Assembly (NCBI GenBank): GCA_937967755.1
Contig: CALBTA010000379.1
Span: 1 to 7,717, forward strand
Origin: an uncultured Planctomycetaceae bacterium
Lineage (GTDB): Bacteria > Planctomycetota > Planctomycetia > Pirellulales > Pirellulaceae
Direction of reading: 5' to 3'
DNA length: 7,717 nt
In this document: positions 1-6,775 of the stretch, in pieces
Position numbering within the stretch: position 1 is the first letter of the stretch
How the letters are laid out: each line of letters opens with the position of its first letter
The notes under the pieces: model-generated
What the model was told of the DNA's origin: nothing
Databases searched by the model: none
What the model saw: only the letters and a program-made list of their open reading frames with translations
Made by a program: the position numbers and the translations under genes

Positions 1-296
1 CGGCGGACTTGATGGTCTTCCGCGAAAGCGTTTCATCCCGGTTGAGCGTATCAATCCAGCAGCGAAGCGAACTGCAAACCGCTTGGAGACGCACGCACCC
101 GCGCTGCCATCACGTTGGGTTGAACAGCCTGCCACGCGACGGACGAGAACGCTTGGCCAGAGTTACTTTGGCACGAAGCCCCGAACAATCCCGCGTGAAG
201 CATCCTGCCACCACGGCCCGGCGAACCCTTGCATGATCGCCCGCCGGCCGACCGCTTTCGGCGCATCAGGCAGTTCACACAACAACAAACCGGCAT
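1..296. other. Left-edge region with no supported gene
   Basis: No coding region here can be defended. The forward frame that stays open from the left edge to the TGA at 234-236 gives an arginine-rich, low-complexity product with rare-looking AGA and CGA codons. A second forward frame runs from the edge to 478 but would overlap the exporter gene by about 180 nt. The minus-strand frame ending at 51 is mostly the antisense of the exporter start. The region may contain the 3' end of an upstream gene and the leader of the exporter gene. I see no convincing -35/-10 pair and no Shine-Dalgarno sequence just before 297. Confidence 0.5.
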
Positions 297-3200
297 ATGC
301 GTACCAGTGTTTACCAACGTCGGTTGATCGTCACGCTCATTCTGATGGGCCTCTTCGCCCCCGCCGTGATTTGGTACGGGCTGGCGGCGATGCGAAACAT
401 CCGCACCAGCCCAACCAAGTGGGTGCCGATGACCTTCCAAAAACGGAAGGAGTACGACTGGTTCGAGAAGACGTTTGAAACCAACGACAGCGTCATCATC
501 AGTTGGGAAGGTTGCACGATCGATGATCCGCGCCTGGCGGAGCTTTACGAAACATTGCACCAGCCCGACGACTCGCCCCGGGGTGAACAGATTCGCCGTT
601 ATGTTGACCGCGTGTTTACCGGTCGGACGTTGCTTGACGAGATGATGGATTACCCGCTGGAATTGCCCGAGGAGATGGCGCTCGCCCGATTGGACGAAGC
701 GCTGATCGGCAGTGACGGGAAGACGACCTGCTGTGTGATCCTGCTCGCCGACGCCGGTTCCGACGAGCGCAAGAAATCAGTGCCGCTGATGATGGAGATT
801 GCTGCCGAGAAGGCCCAGATTCCAGAGGATGATTTACACGTCGTCGGGCCAATCCTGGATGCCTACTCCATTGATGTCGAAAGCGTCAAATCGATGCGCA
901 CCTTCATTGTCCCTTCGGTGCTAATCGTGCTGATATTGTGCCGCGTTTGCCTGAAGAGTTGGGCTTACACGATATTGGTTTTCTGCATTGCGATCTTCGG
1001 AGAGCTAACAACGTTGGCGCTGGTCTATGCCGGTAACGCGCTGTTCGATCTTGGCCCGATGAACGCCGTGCTGATCGTGATGCCGCCGTTGGTGATGGTG
1101 CTTACCGTGTCAGCCGCCGTTCACCTGGTGAATTACTATCACGACGAGGTGCGCCGCAAGGGTCCCGAAGGGGCTCCGCGGAAAGCGCTGCGCAACGGGG
1201 CAATGCCATGCTTGTTGGCGACCAGCACAACCGCCATCGGGCTGTTGTCGTTGGTGCTCAGCGACATCATCCCGGTCAAACTGTTCGGCCTGTATGCGAC
1301 TTGCGGCATCGTCACCACCTTGGTGTTGTTGCTGTTTACCTTGCCCGGCGCTCAAGAGCGCTGGCCGGTGCAAGCGCGTGAAAAGCGGGAGAACATATTT
1401 AAGGACCTCTCCGGCGTGTCCAACCTGGTTTGCCGCCGCCCGGCGTTGATCGCGGCGCTATGCCTGGTGGTCATGATCGGCGCGGGCTGGGGTTTGCAAC
1501 ACTTGCGCACCAGCGTCAGCGTCCGTTCGTTGTTCGCACCGGGCAGCCGCATCTTGCGGGATTACCAGTGGTTCGAAAAGAACCTGGGCCCGATCACGCC
1601 GGTGGAAGTGATCCTGCATTTCGATGAAGACAGCGGCCTGGATGAAGTCGAACAGTTGGAGATCGTCGACATGGTTCACCGGCGGGTGGACGAGTTCGAC
1701 GAAGTGCACGGCACGATGAGCGCGTCGACGTTCTTCCCATCGATTCCACGCAGTTTCGGCGAACGCCGGGCCACAGCGATTTTGCTCAAGCGGCGTGTGC
1801 AGAAGTTCGACGACATCAACTACACCGCCATCTTCGACCACTATGTGATCCTTGCGCCCGGCGAATCGGTTGAATTTACCGGCATCGGCGAAGCGGAAGA
1901 GCGGCTTACGCTGGAAGGCTGGTTCGGCCCGCCGGAAGATGTCGAGGAAGACGTAGATTGGACCGTAACGACTTGGACCGAACGCAGCCATTTCGCCGTT
2001 GTGTTTCAAGGGGATGACAAGTCGATTTTCCAAGACGGCAAAGTAGCCAAGGACGCGGCAAACGGCAATCTGCCGAAGATAGTTCGCAGCGCCAGCGGCG
2101 AAGTCACAATTACCAACGGAAGCAGCCAGTCGCCACTGGCTATCGACTCGTTGCGGTTTTCCGACATCGCTCGCTACCATCGAGATTTCTCGCCGCCCGC
2201 GCGGATTGACCGCGACTACGACACACTCGCCCTCTTCCAATTCGCTGAAGTCGAGGCCGACCGCGTGCCCGACGATTCAGGTAAACACTTCGTCGCCTTG
2301 GAGCCAGCCCAAAAGTCGAAGCGGCGGCTACCCGATCGGGCGTGGCGGATTGGCGGGCGCGTGGCGGCGTTGGGAAACATGGACGAGATTGAGATCGACT
2401 ATGGAGACTTCCTGGCCGAGATTCAGCGCCAAATCGACCCGCGACTGTGGGCCGTTCACCATATGCGCGATATCCGAATCGCGTTCCAAGATTCGTCGCG
2501 CCGGGACCTGGCCGACAAACGCTTGCTGCTGATTGGAGCCCCCGCCGAAGCAATCGACACCGGAGAGGACGATGCCAACCGAACGTACGCTTCCCCGGAA
2601 GAGAAGATGGCTTCGATCTTCGTCGCCCAATTGTCAAACTTGCTTGAGAACCGGGGGTTCAAGCGCGAGAACCTGATCGCAGTGAATAGCGCGAGCCAGG
2701 CATCATCAGAAGACATTGAGGAGGCCGACGGTGTCATCCTAGTTCGCGACGTAGCAGGCGTCAGCTACGACGAAGTCGTACAATCTGCGCAGATTACCGT
2801 CGATGCTCGCCAGCATTCCGTCGTGAAAGATCCTACCGACCCTGCCGACGTCCGCATTGTCACCGCTACGTACACCGGGGTGATGCCGCTAGCGTACGAA
2901 GTTCAAAACGCGCTGCTCAACGACCTGATCAAAAGCTTCCTCACCGCCGTCGTGCTGGTGAGCGTCGTGATGATCGTGCTGCAGCGCAGCCCCGTTGCGG
3001 GCATGGTGGCGATGTTCCCAAACGTGTTTCCGATGGTGGTGTTGTTCGGTATTACCAGCGGACTGGGCATGGCGGTCGATATTGGCACGGTGATGACTGC
3101 GTCCGTCGCGCTGGGCATTGCCGTCGACGACACGTTGCATTTCCTGACTTGGTACAACCGCGAACATTCCGATACGGGCGACAACATTGCCGGCGTGAAA

Positions 3201-3485
3201 CTCGCGTTCCGACACTGCGCCAAGGCGATGCTGCAGACGACACTGATTTGCAGCATGGGGCTGGCGATCTACAGCCTCAGTTGGTTCATGCCGACGCGGC
3301 GGTTCTCTTGGATGATGGTTTCGCTGCTGATCGCAGCCGTGGTTGGCGATTTGATCTTCCTCCCTGCCATCCTCGCCAGCCCGATCGGAAAGCTGTTCCC
3401 GCAGCGCAAGCTGATCGGTGACCCGTTGGCGAAGAAGTCAGAACCTTCACCATCGGCACCCACGGAGTCACCCGCGACGTCGTAG
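297..3485 (+). CDS. MMPL/RND-family membrane exporter
   Basis: This is a 1062-aa RND-superfamily transporter of the MMPL type. The family uses the proton gradient to move hydrophobic or lipid-like substrates across or out of the inner membrane; the substrate here is unknown. Twelve hydrophobic segments are visible in the usual 1+6+5 pattern: about 9-32, then six between 202 and 400, then five between 877 and 1027. Two extracytoplasmic domains separate them, at about 33-200 and a much larger one at about 402-876. TM10 carries GIAVDDTLHF (residues 940-949), the acidic pair expected to relay protons. The halves show their ancestral duplication: YDWFEK at 53-58 and YQWFEK at 423-428 open the two porter domains. 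The ATG is the first start after the in-frame TGA at 234-236 and is followed by a short basic stretch and TM1. There is no Shine-Dalgarno sequence. The C-terminus is a short Ser/Pro/Thr-rich tail. lnt lies 112 bp downstream. Confidence 0.93.
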   Translation: MRTSVYQRRLIVTLILMGLFAPAVIWYGLAAMRNIRTSPTKWVPMTFQKRKEYDWFEKTFETNDSVIISWEGCTIDDPRLAELYETLHQPDDSPRGEQIRRYVDRVFTGRTLLDEMMDYPLELPEEMALARLDEALIGSDGKTTCCVILLADAGSDERKKSVPLMMEIAAEKAQIPEDDLHVVGPILDAYSIDVESVKSMRTFIVPSVLIVLILCRVCLKSWAYTILVFCIAIFGELTTLALVYAGNALFDLGPMNAVLIVMPPLVMVLTVSAAVHLVNYYHDEVRRKGPEGAPRKALRNGAMPCLLATSTTAIGLLSLVLSDIIPVKLFGLYATCGIVTTLVLLLFTLPGAQERWPVQAREKRENIFKDLSGVSNLVCRRPALIAALCLVVMIGAGWGLQHLRTSVSVRSLFAPGSRILRDYQWFEKNLGPITPVEVILHFDEDSGLDEVEQLEIVDMVHRRVDEFDEVHGTMSASTFFPSIPRSFGERRATAILLKRRVQKFDDINYTAIFDHYVILAPGESVEFTGIGEAEERLTLEGWFGPPEDVEEDVDWTVTTWTERSHFAVVFQGDDKSIFQDGKVAKDAANGNLPKIVRSASGEVTITNGSSQSPLAIDSLRFSDIARYHRDFSPPARIDRDYDTLALFQFAEVEADRVPDDSGKHFVALEPAQKSKRRLPDRAWRIGGRVAALGNMDEIEIDYGDFLAEIQRQIDPRLWAVHHMRDIRIAFQDSSRRDLADKRLLLIGAPAEAIDTGEDDANRTYASPEEKMASIFVAQLSNLLENRGFKRENLIAVNSASQASSEDIEEADGVILVRDVAGVSYDEVVQSAQITVDARQHSVVKDPTDPADVRIVTATYTGVMPLAYEVQNALLNDLIKSFLTAVVLVSVVMIVLQRSPVAGMVAMFPNVFPMVVLFGITSGLGMAVDIGTVMTASVALGIAVDDTLHFLTWYNREHSDTGDNIAGVKLAFRHCAKAMLQTTLICSMGLAIYSLSWFMPTRRFSWMMVSLLIAAVVGDLIFLPAILASPIGKLFPQRKLIGDPLAKKSEPSPSAPTESPATS

Positions 3486-3503
3486 CGGTGGGTTCCAGTC
3501 ACC
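3483..3503. repeat. Intergenic repeat fragment after the exporter gene
   Basis: Starting on the TAG stop codon of the exporter gene, these 21 nt match 6696-6716 at 17 of 21 positions without gaps; both begin TAGCGG and end AGTCACC. Just beyond, GTCAC (3498-3502) can pair with GTGGC (3507-3511) across a CCCA loop, which mirrors the inner stem of the 6696-6765 element with its loop removed. I read it as a degenerate copy of the same repeat. The identity is seen directly; common descent is inferred. Confidence 0.45.
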
Positions 3504-3520
3504 CCAGTGGCGTGCGCCGA

Positions 3521-3535
3521 CGGCTGCTCTAGCCG
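3521..3535 (+). terminator. Weak hairpin, possible exporter terminator
   Basis: CGGCT (3521-3525) and AGCCG (3531-3535) form a perfect 5-bp stem with a 5-nt loop, 36 nt after the exporter stop codon. It is followed by CCCTTCGTCTC rather than a run of T, so it is a poor intrinsic terminator at best. Read-through into lnt remains possible. Confidence 0.25.
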
Positions 3536-3597
3536 CCCTTCGTCTCAACCCCTATTCTTGAGCGACCACGAACGTCAACGCCAGACACGGATGTACC

Positions 3598-5337
3598 GTG
3601 CGAACTGCGAACAAGGCAAAGCAAACTCTACCACATGACAACGCTGCGCCCAGTCGCGCACCTGCGTACCGCTCGACATTTGCTCTGGCGCTGCTGGGCT
3701 CCGTGCTGCTCTGTCTGGCGTTTCCGCCGGTTGATTGGTGGGCGTTGGCTTGGGTCGCGCCGGTCCCGTGGTTGCTTCTGGCGCGGGCGGAGTGCATGCC
3801 GTCTCCCCGTTCCTATCGCTGGCTATACCTCGCAGGATTGTTGCATTGGCTGGTGCTGGTTCAATGGGTGCGGCTCGGGCATTGGGCCGCGCACTTCGGT
3901 TGGGTCGCGCTTTGTTTGTACTTGGCGGCGTACCTTCCGCTGTTCGTTGGGCTAACACGCGTCGCCGCTCGCCGGCTTCGCATCCCGCTCCCGCTTGCCG
4001 CACCAACTATTTGGGTTGGCTTGGAGTGTTTCCGCGGTTGGGCGTTGACCGGATTTTCGATGGCGTTGCTAGGGCATACGCAAATTCATTGGTTGCAAGT
4101 CGTGCAAATTTCAGATATCGCCGGCGCGTACGGCGTCAGCTTTCTGGTGATGTTTGTCGCCGCCGCGCTGGCGGAATTGGTTCCGCGGCGATGGGTGTTT
4201 GCGGAAGAGAAAGAGCGCACCAAGGCGAAGCCGGCTATCGGCGTACGTCGCTATGCTCGATGGTGGGCGCTGCCGGTGGCCGCATCGTCGCTGACGGCTT
4301 CGCACATTTATGGACAGCTAAGAATGGACGTGCAGCCGGAGCAAAGCTTGCTGCAAGAGCCGGTGCGCGTCGCCCTGATCCAAGGTTCAATCGATACCGA
4401 TTTCAACGACCCAACCATCAACGAAAGGATGTACGAGCAGTACACCGAACTAACCAACGACGCGCTGCGCCAAGACCCAGCCGCAATCATCTGGCCGGAA
4501 TCAACCATGCCGCTGCAGATGATTGACATCGACCGTACCGGCGATGTGCAAAAAGGCCCGTGGCTGCCGCAGGACGACGCCACGTTCAACAAGGAAATCG
4601 ACTTCGCCGAGCGGCTGTTTCTTTCCCACGCGTATACCCTCGGCCACATTCCCGAAGAGCGGAGGCACGTTCCGCTATTGCTGGGCGCATCAACTTTGCG
4701 GTTGGGCGATCACCCGCCGCAGCGATTGAATTCGGCAGTGTATGTTGACGAGCAAGGAATGGTCGCCGGCAGTTACGACAAGTTGCACCCGGTCATGTTT
4801 GGCGAGTACGCCCCCGGCGGCCGGTGGTTCCCTTGGATTTATAACCTGATGCCGATCCCCGCCGGGCTGACGCCAGGTGATGTGCCCAAATCATTCCGCA
4901 TCGCCGGTTTGGAAATGTGCCCCAGCATTTGTTACGAGAACACCGTACCGCATCTGATTCGCCGTCAAGTGGTTCAGCTTCAACAGGAAGGAACGGACCC
5001 TGATGTGCTGGTGACCCTAAGCAACGATGGCTGGTTTCATGGCAGTGCGGAACTGGACATGCACCTCACTTGTGGGCAGTTCCGCGCCATTGAACTGCGT
5101 AAGCCGGCGCTGGTCGCGGCGAACACTGGCATCAGCGCCCACATCGCCGACGACGGGCGACTGCTTGCGGAAGGCCCACGCCAAAAGACGAAGGTCCTCA
5201 TCGCCGAAGTCCACCCTGCGTGGCGCGGTAGTTTTTACACCCGCTGGGGCGATTGGCTGGCGAACCAGTGCCTGGTGCTTACTTTGGGGGTGCTTGGCTT
5301 TGGAATTTGGGCGTCAAAACGGTCACGACCGTCATGA
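3598..5337 (+). CDS. lnt: Apolipoprotein N-acyltransferase
   Basis: Lnt moves an acyl chain from phospholipid to the free amino group of the lipidated N-terminal cysteine of apolipoproteins in the inner membrane, the last step of lipoprotein maturation. The 579-aa product is somewhat longer than the roughly 510 aa of the E. coli enzyme. Eight hydrophobic segments are visible, seven before residue 241 and one at about 556-572, around a nitrilase-fold domain (about 256-540). The catalytic triad is intact: Glu301 in WPES, Lys395 in SYDKLHP, and Cys445 in ICYEN. SNDGWF (475-480) and RAIELRKP (496-503) are also family motifs. The conserved GFPW segment reads GFSM (152-155), a small departure. The GTG at 3598 is the only ATG/GTG/TTG in frame between the TGA at 3559-3561 and the first membrane segment. 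Its Shine-Dalgarno is weak: only GGA 7 nt upstream. The neighbouring exporter suggests an envelope-lipid setting, but adjacency is the only evidence. Confidence 0.96.
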   Translation: MRTANKAKQTLPHDNAAPSRAPAYRSTFALALLGSVLLCLAFPPVDWWALAWVAPVPWLLLARAECMPSPRSYRWLYLAGLLHWLVLVQWVRLGHWAAHFGWVALCLYLAAYLPLFVGLTRVAARRLRIPLPLAAPTIWVGLECFRGWALTGFSMALLGHTQIHWLQVVQISDIAGAYGVSFLVMFVAAALAELVPRRWVFAEEKERTKAKPAIGVRRYARWWALPVAASSLTASHIYGQLRMDVQPEQSLLQEPVRVALIQGSIDTDFNDPTINERMYEQYTELTNDALRQDPAAIIWPESTMPLQMIDIDRTGDVQKGPWLPQDDATFNKEIDFAERLFLSHAYTLGHIPEERRHVPLLLGASTLRLGDHPPQRLNSAVYVDEQGMVAGSYDKLHPVMFGEYAPGGRWFPWIYNLMPIPAGLTPGDVPKSFRIAGLEMCPSICYENTVPHLIRRQVVQLQQEGTDPDVLVTLSNDGWFHGSAELDMHLTCGQFRAIELRKPALVAANTGISAHIADDGRLLAEGPRQKTKVLIAEVHPAWRGSFYTRWGDWLANQCLVLTLGVLGFGIWASKRSRPS

Positions 5338-5343
5338 TCGGGA

Positions 5344-5365
5344 ATAACCCGCTCAGCACTTCACG
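5344..5365. repeat. Intergenic repeat fragment after lnt
   Basis: ATAACCCG (5344-5351) and ACTTCACG (5358-5365) occur in the same order and orientation in the convergent gap, at 6720-6727 and 6739-6746. The spacer is 6 nt here and 11 nt there. Two shared 8-mers in the same order inside short gaps suggest a shortened copy of the loop of the 6696-6765 element. The matches are direct; the relationship is inferred. Confidence 0.4.
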
Positions 5366-5381
5366 AATCGCCTTATAAGTA

Positions 5382-5402
5382 GGACGGGTTTGTAACCCGT
5401 CC
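5382..5402. repeat. Perfect 9-bp palindrome downstream of lnt
   Basis: GGACGGGTT (5382-5390) and AACCCGTCC (5394-5402) pair perfectly across the 3-nt loop TGT, 44 nt after the lnt stop codon. No T-run follows, so it is not a textbook intrinsic terminator, although the GC-rich stem could pause transcription or protect the 3' end of the lnt transcript. Its form, a short perfect GC-rich palindrome alone in a gap, fits a REP-like dispersed element. From memory, similar ACGGGTT...AACCCGT palindromes occur between planctomycete genes, but I could not check this. Confidence 0.7.
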
Positions 5403-5466
5403 ACGAAGCACTCTTTCTGACGTCCCACCGAGAGCGGCCCTAATTACCCAATTTCACACGGAATTA

Positions 5467-5496
5467 TTGACATCGCCGAAATTGCGTAACTATACT
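5467..5496 (+). promoter_or_regulatory. Sigma-70-type promoter of the coiled-coil gene
   Basis: A consensus -35 box TTGACA (5467-5472) is followed after 18 nt by TATACT (5491-5496), which matches the -10 consensus TATAAT at five of six positions. The surrounding sequence is markedly AT-richer than the rest of the window. Transcription would begin near 5503, leaving a leader of about 58 nt before the ATG at 5561. It lies downstream of the lnt palindrome, which supports a separate transcription unit for the two genes that follow. Confidence 0.75.
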
Positions 5497-5547
5497 GAAT
5501 TTACACGTTTGCGAAGCCACTTAAGACGCATTTGATCTACGAAATGC

Positions 5548-5553
5548 AGGGAG
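5548..5553 (+). promoter_or_regulatory. Shine-Dalgarno site of the coiled-coil gene
   Basis: AGGGAG lies 7 nt before the ATG at 5561 and fixes that start. It contrasts with the exporter and lnt starts, which have no or only weak Shine-Dalgarno sequences. Confidence 0.7.
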
Positions 5554-5560
5554 CGGAACG

Positions 5561-6418
5561 ATGACGCTGCTGGGCAAGATTTTCACGATGCTGATCTTCA
5601 TCATGTCCATTGGGTGGATGATGTTGGCGGTTTGCGTCTATATGACCGAGACCAACTGGCGCGAACTTGTTGAGGCGACGGAAGCCAAAGATGGAAGGCC
5701 GCTGGGCTTGAAGGAACAGTTGCGGCAGCAGCGCGAAATCGTCAAGACGCGCGAAGACGAGCTTGAGGAACTGAAGAAAGAACTGCAGCGCGAACGAGCC
5801 GCCCGGGCGTATGCCATCAGCGTGTTGGAAGAATCGCGTCAAGCGGAAGCCGACCTGCGGCAAATGGCCGAGGCGACGCAAGCCGAATTGCTGCTGGCCA
5901 ACCGCGAAGCGGCCGCCGCCATGCAGGCGACGCAAGCCCGGCTTGATGCCCTGAAGACCGAAATCGCCGACGCCCGCCTAGCCATTAAAACCGCCCAGGA
6001 AGACCGCGACGAAAAGTTAGAACGCGTGGTCTTCCTCACCGACGAAGTTCACAAGGCCGAAGACCTGAAGCGCCGCTTGGAAGAGCGGCAGGCCGAACTG
6101 GTCGCTCAAATAGGCCGCATGACCAAAGTGCTGCGAATCAACGACATGACCGAGTTCGACGACGTCGACGGCATTCCGCCCGCGCTGGATGGGCTGGTGT
6201 TGGACGTTCGTAAGAACTTCATGGAAATTTCGATCGGCTCGGACGACGGATTGAAAGTGGGCCACCAGTTGGAGGTCTTCCAAGACCGCACGTACAAGGG
6301 CCGCATTGTGGTTCGTCGTACCGACGTCGACCGCGCGGTTGCTGAAATCATTCCGGAACTCCGCAAAGGCGAAATTCAAAAGGGTGACCGTGTCCGAACC
6401 AGAACAAAAATCAGTTGA
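5561..6418 (+). CDS. Membrane-anchored coiled-coil protein, unknown function
   Basis: I do not recognise this 285-aa protein as a named family. Residues 5-28 form one hydrophobic segment, probably a signal anchor. Residues about 48-190 are a long charged helix rich in Glu, Arg, Gln, Ala and Leu with heptad-like spacing, as in coiled coils. After a short linker, residues about 205-282 look beta-rich, with alternating hydrophobic residues and turns such as SDDGLKVG (227-234) and IQKGDRV (272-278). Anchor, coiled coil and small beta domain is the plan of MreC-like or periplasmic adaptor-like proteins, but the resemblance is architectural only. The coiled coil probably lies on the outer face of the inner membrane. 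The start is fixed by AGGGAG 7 nt upstream, and a strong promoter lies at 5467-5496. The next gene begins inside its last 29 nt, so the two are probably made together. Confidence 0.85.
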   Translation: MTLLGKIFTMLIFIMSIGWMMLAVCVYMTETNWRELVEATEAKDGRPLGLKEQLRQQREIVKTREDELEELKKELQRERAARAYAISVLEESRQAEADLRQMAEATQAELLLANREAAAAMQATQARLDALKTEIADARLAIKTAQEDRDEKLERVVFLTDEVHKAEDLKRRLEERQAELVAQIGRMTKVLRINDMTEFDDVDGIPPALDGLVLDVRKNFMEISIGSDDGLKVGHQLEVFQDRTYKGRIVVRRTDVDRAVAEIIPELRKGEIQKGDRVRTRTKIS

Positions 6419-6695
6419 TCCGCTGGCGGCAGACGATCCGTTTGCCGATGCCGCGCTCGTGGATGATCCGGTTGCTGATGCGGCCGCACCCGCCGAAGCC
6501 GCTGCGCCCTTGCAGCAGCAACCGGTGCAGCCGCGCACGCAAAAGCCGCGCTCGAACGTTTACACGATGATGCTTATCCTCTCGTTCGCCGCCATCGTCA
6601 CGGCGTGCGTTGTGCTTTATCTGCACTTGGATCGCTACGGAACGTACCCCTGGTGGGAAGTGCCGTCAGACATCTCCAGCGAAGTGGGTGCGTAG
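6390..6695 (+). CDS. Small acidic single-pass membrane protein
   Basis: This 101-aa protein matches no family I know. Residues 1-40 are acidic and Ala/Pro-rich with a tandem motif, DDPFADAA then DDPVADAA. Residues about 41-55 are Gln/Pro-rich and then basic (RTQKPRS). Residues 57-80 are one hydrophobic segment, and a short tail rich in aromatics (RYGTYPWWEVP, 82-92) follows. The basic stretch before the membrane segment suggests a cytoplasmic N-terminus and an outside C-terminus. I chose the GTG at 6390 because AAGGG lies 5 nt upstream and the product then starts MSEPEQK; the GTG at 6384 is an in-frame alternative, and longer versions run antiparallel to no known domain and deeper into the previous gene. 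The start overlaps the coiled-coil gene by 29 nt in another frame, which implies translational coupling. Its role is unknown; a partner of the coiled-coil protein is a reasonable guess. Confidence 0.75.
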   Translation: MSEPEQKSVDPLAADDPFADAALVDDPVADAAAPAEAAAPLQQQPVQPRTQKPRSNVYTMMLILSFAAIVTACVVLYLHLDRYGTYPWWEVPSDISSEVGA

Positions 6696-6765
6696 TAGCG
6701 GGGGCTACTAGTCACCGCGATAACCCGAACCGCCTATCACTTCACGGTGGCTGGAAGCCCCGCTA
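6696..6765 (+). repeat. Long imperfect stem-loop between convergent genes
   Basis: The 70-nt element folds back on itself. TAGCGGGG (6696-6703) pairs with CCCCGCTA (6758-6765). After a bulged G at 6704, CT (6705-6706) pairs with AG (6756-6757), then one A/A mismatch follows. The ten bases at 6708-6717 then pair with 6745-6754, including two G-T wobbles. The loop (6718-6744) contains a further GATA/TATC pairing (6719-6722 with 6735-6738). The wobbles pair only in RNA copied from the + direction, so the fold is better for transcripts of the upstream operon. It begins one base after the stop codon of the acidic membrane protein gene and ends 10 bp before the opposing gene. It probably terminates or stabilises + strand transcripts, and could also act on the minus-strand gene. 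It has no T-run. An alternative short hairpin, TAGTAGC (6693-6699) with GCTACTA (6704-6710), competes with it. Confidence 0.6.
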
Positions 6766-6775
6766 GCGCCGACGG

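Noticed and set aside
1..36. Possible divergent gene starting at a minus-strand ATG (34-36)
   Set aside because: Only twelve codons are visible before the edge and no clear ribosome site precedes it; nothing can be concluded.
2..478. Forward reading frame open from the left edge, with an internal ATG at 83
   Set aside because: It overlaps the exporter gene by about 180 nt, including its first membrane segment, and its product is a low-complexity Arg/Pro/His-rich string with no recognisable domain.
51..560. Minus-strand 169-codon frame with a CCCVNC motif
   Set aside because: It is largely antisense to the exporter start; the cysteines come from the TTGTTGTTGTG complement of the leader, and there is no supporting start signal.
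1458..2240. 260-codon minus-strand frame inside the exporter gene
   Set aside because: It is wholly antisense to conserved RND sequence and arises from codon bias in GC-rich coding DNA.
3541..3597. Promoter for lnt based on TATTCT at 3553-3558
   Set aside because: It matches the -10 consensus at only four of six positions and no -35-like hexamer lies at the right distance.
3591..3638. Short ATG frame (15 codons) overlapping the lnt start, a possible leader peptide
   Set aside because: It has no Shine-Dalgarno sequence and no attenuator-like codon run; chance is a sufficient explanation.
3735..4526. 263-codon forward frame within lnt
   Set aside because: The Lnt membrane segments and catalytic Glu301 are encoded in another frame over the same bases; the alternative product is Ala/Arg/Gly-rich with no family features.
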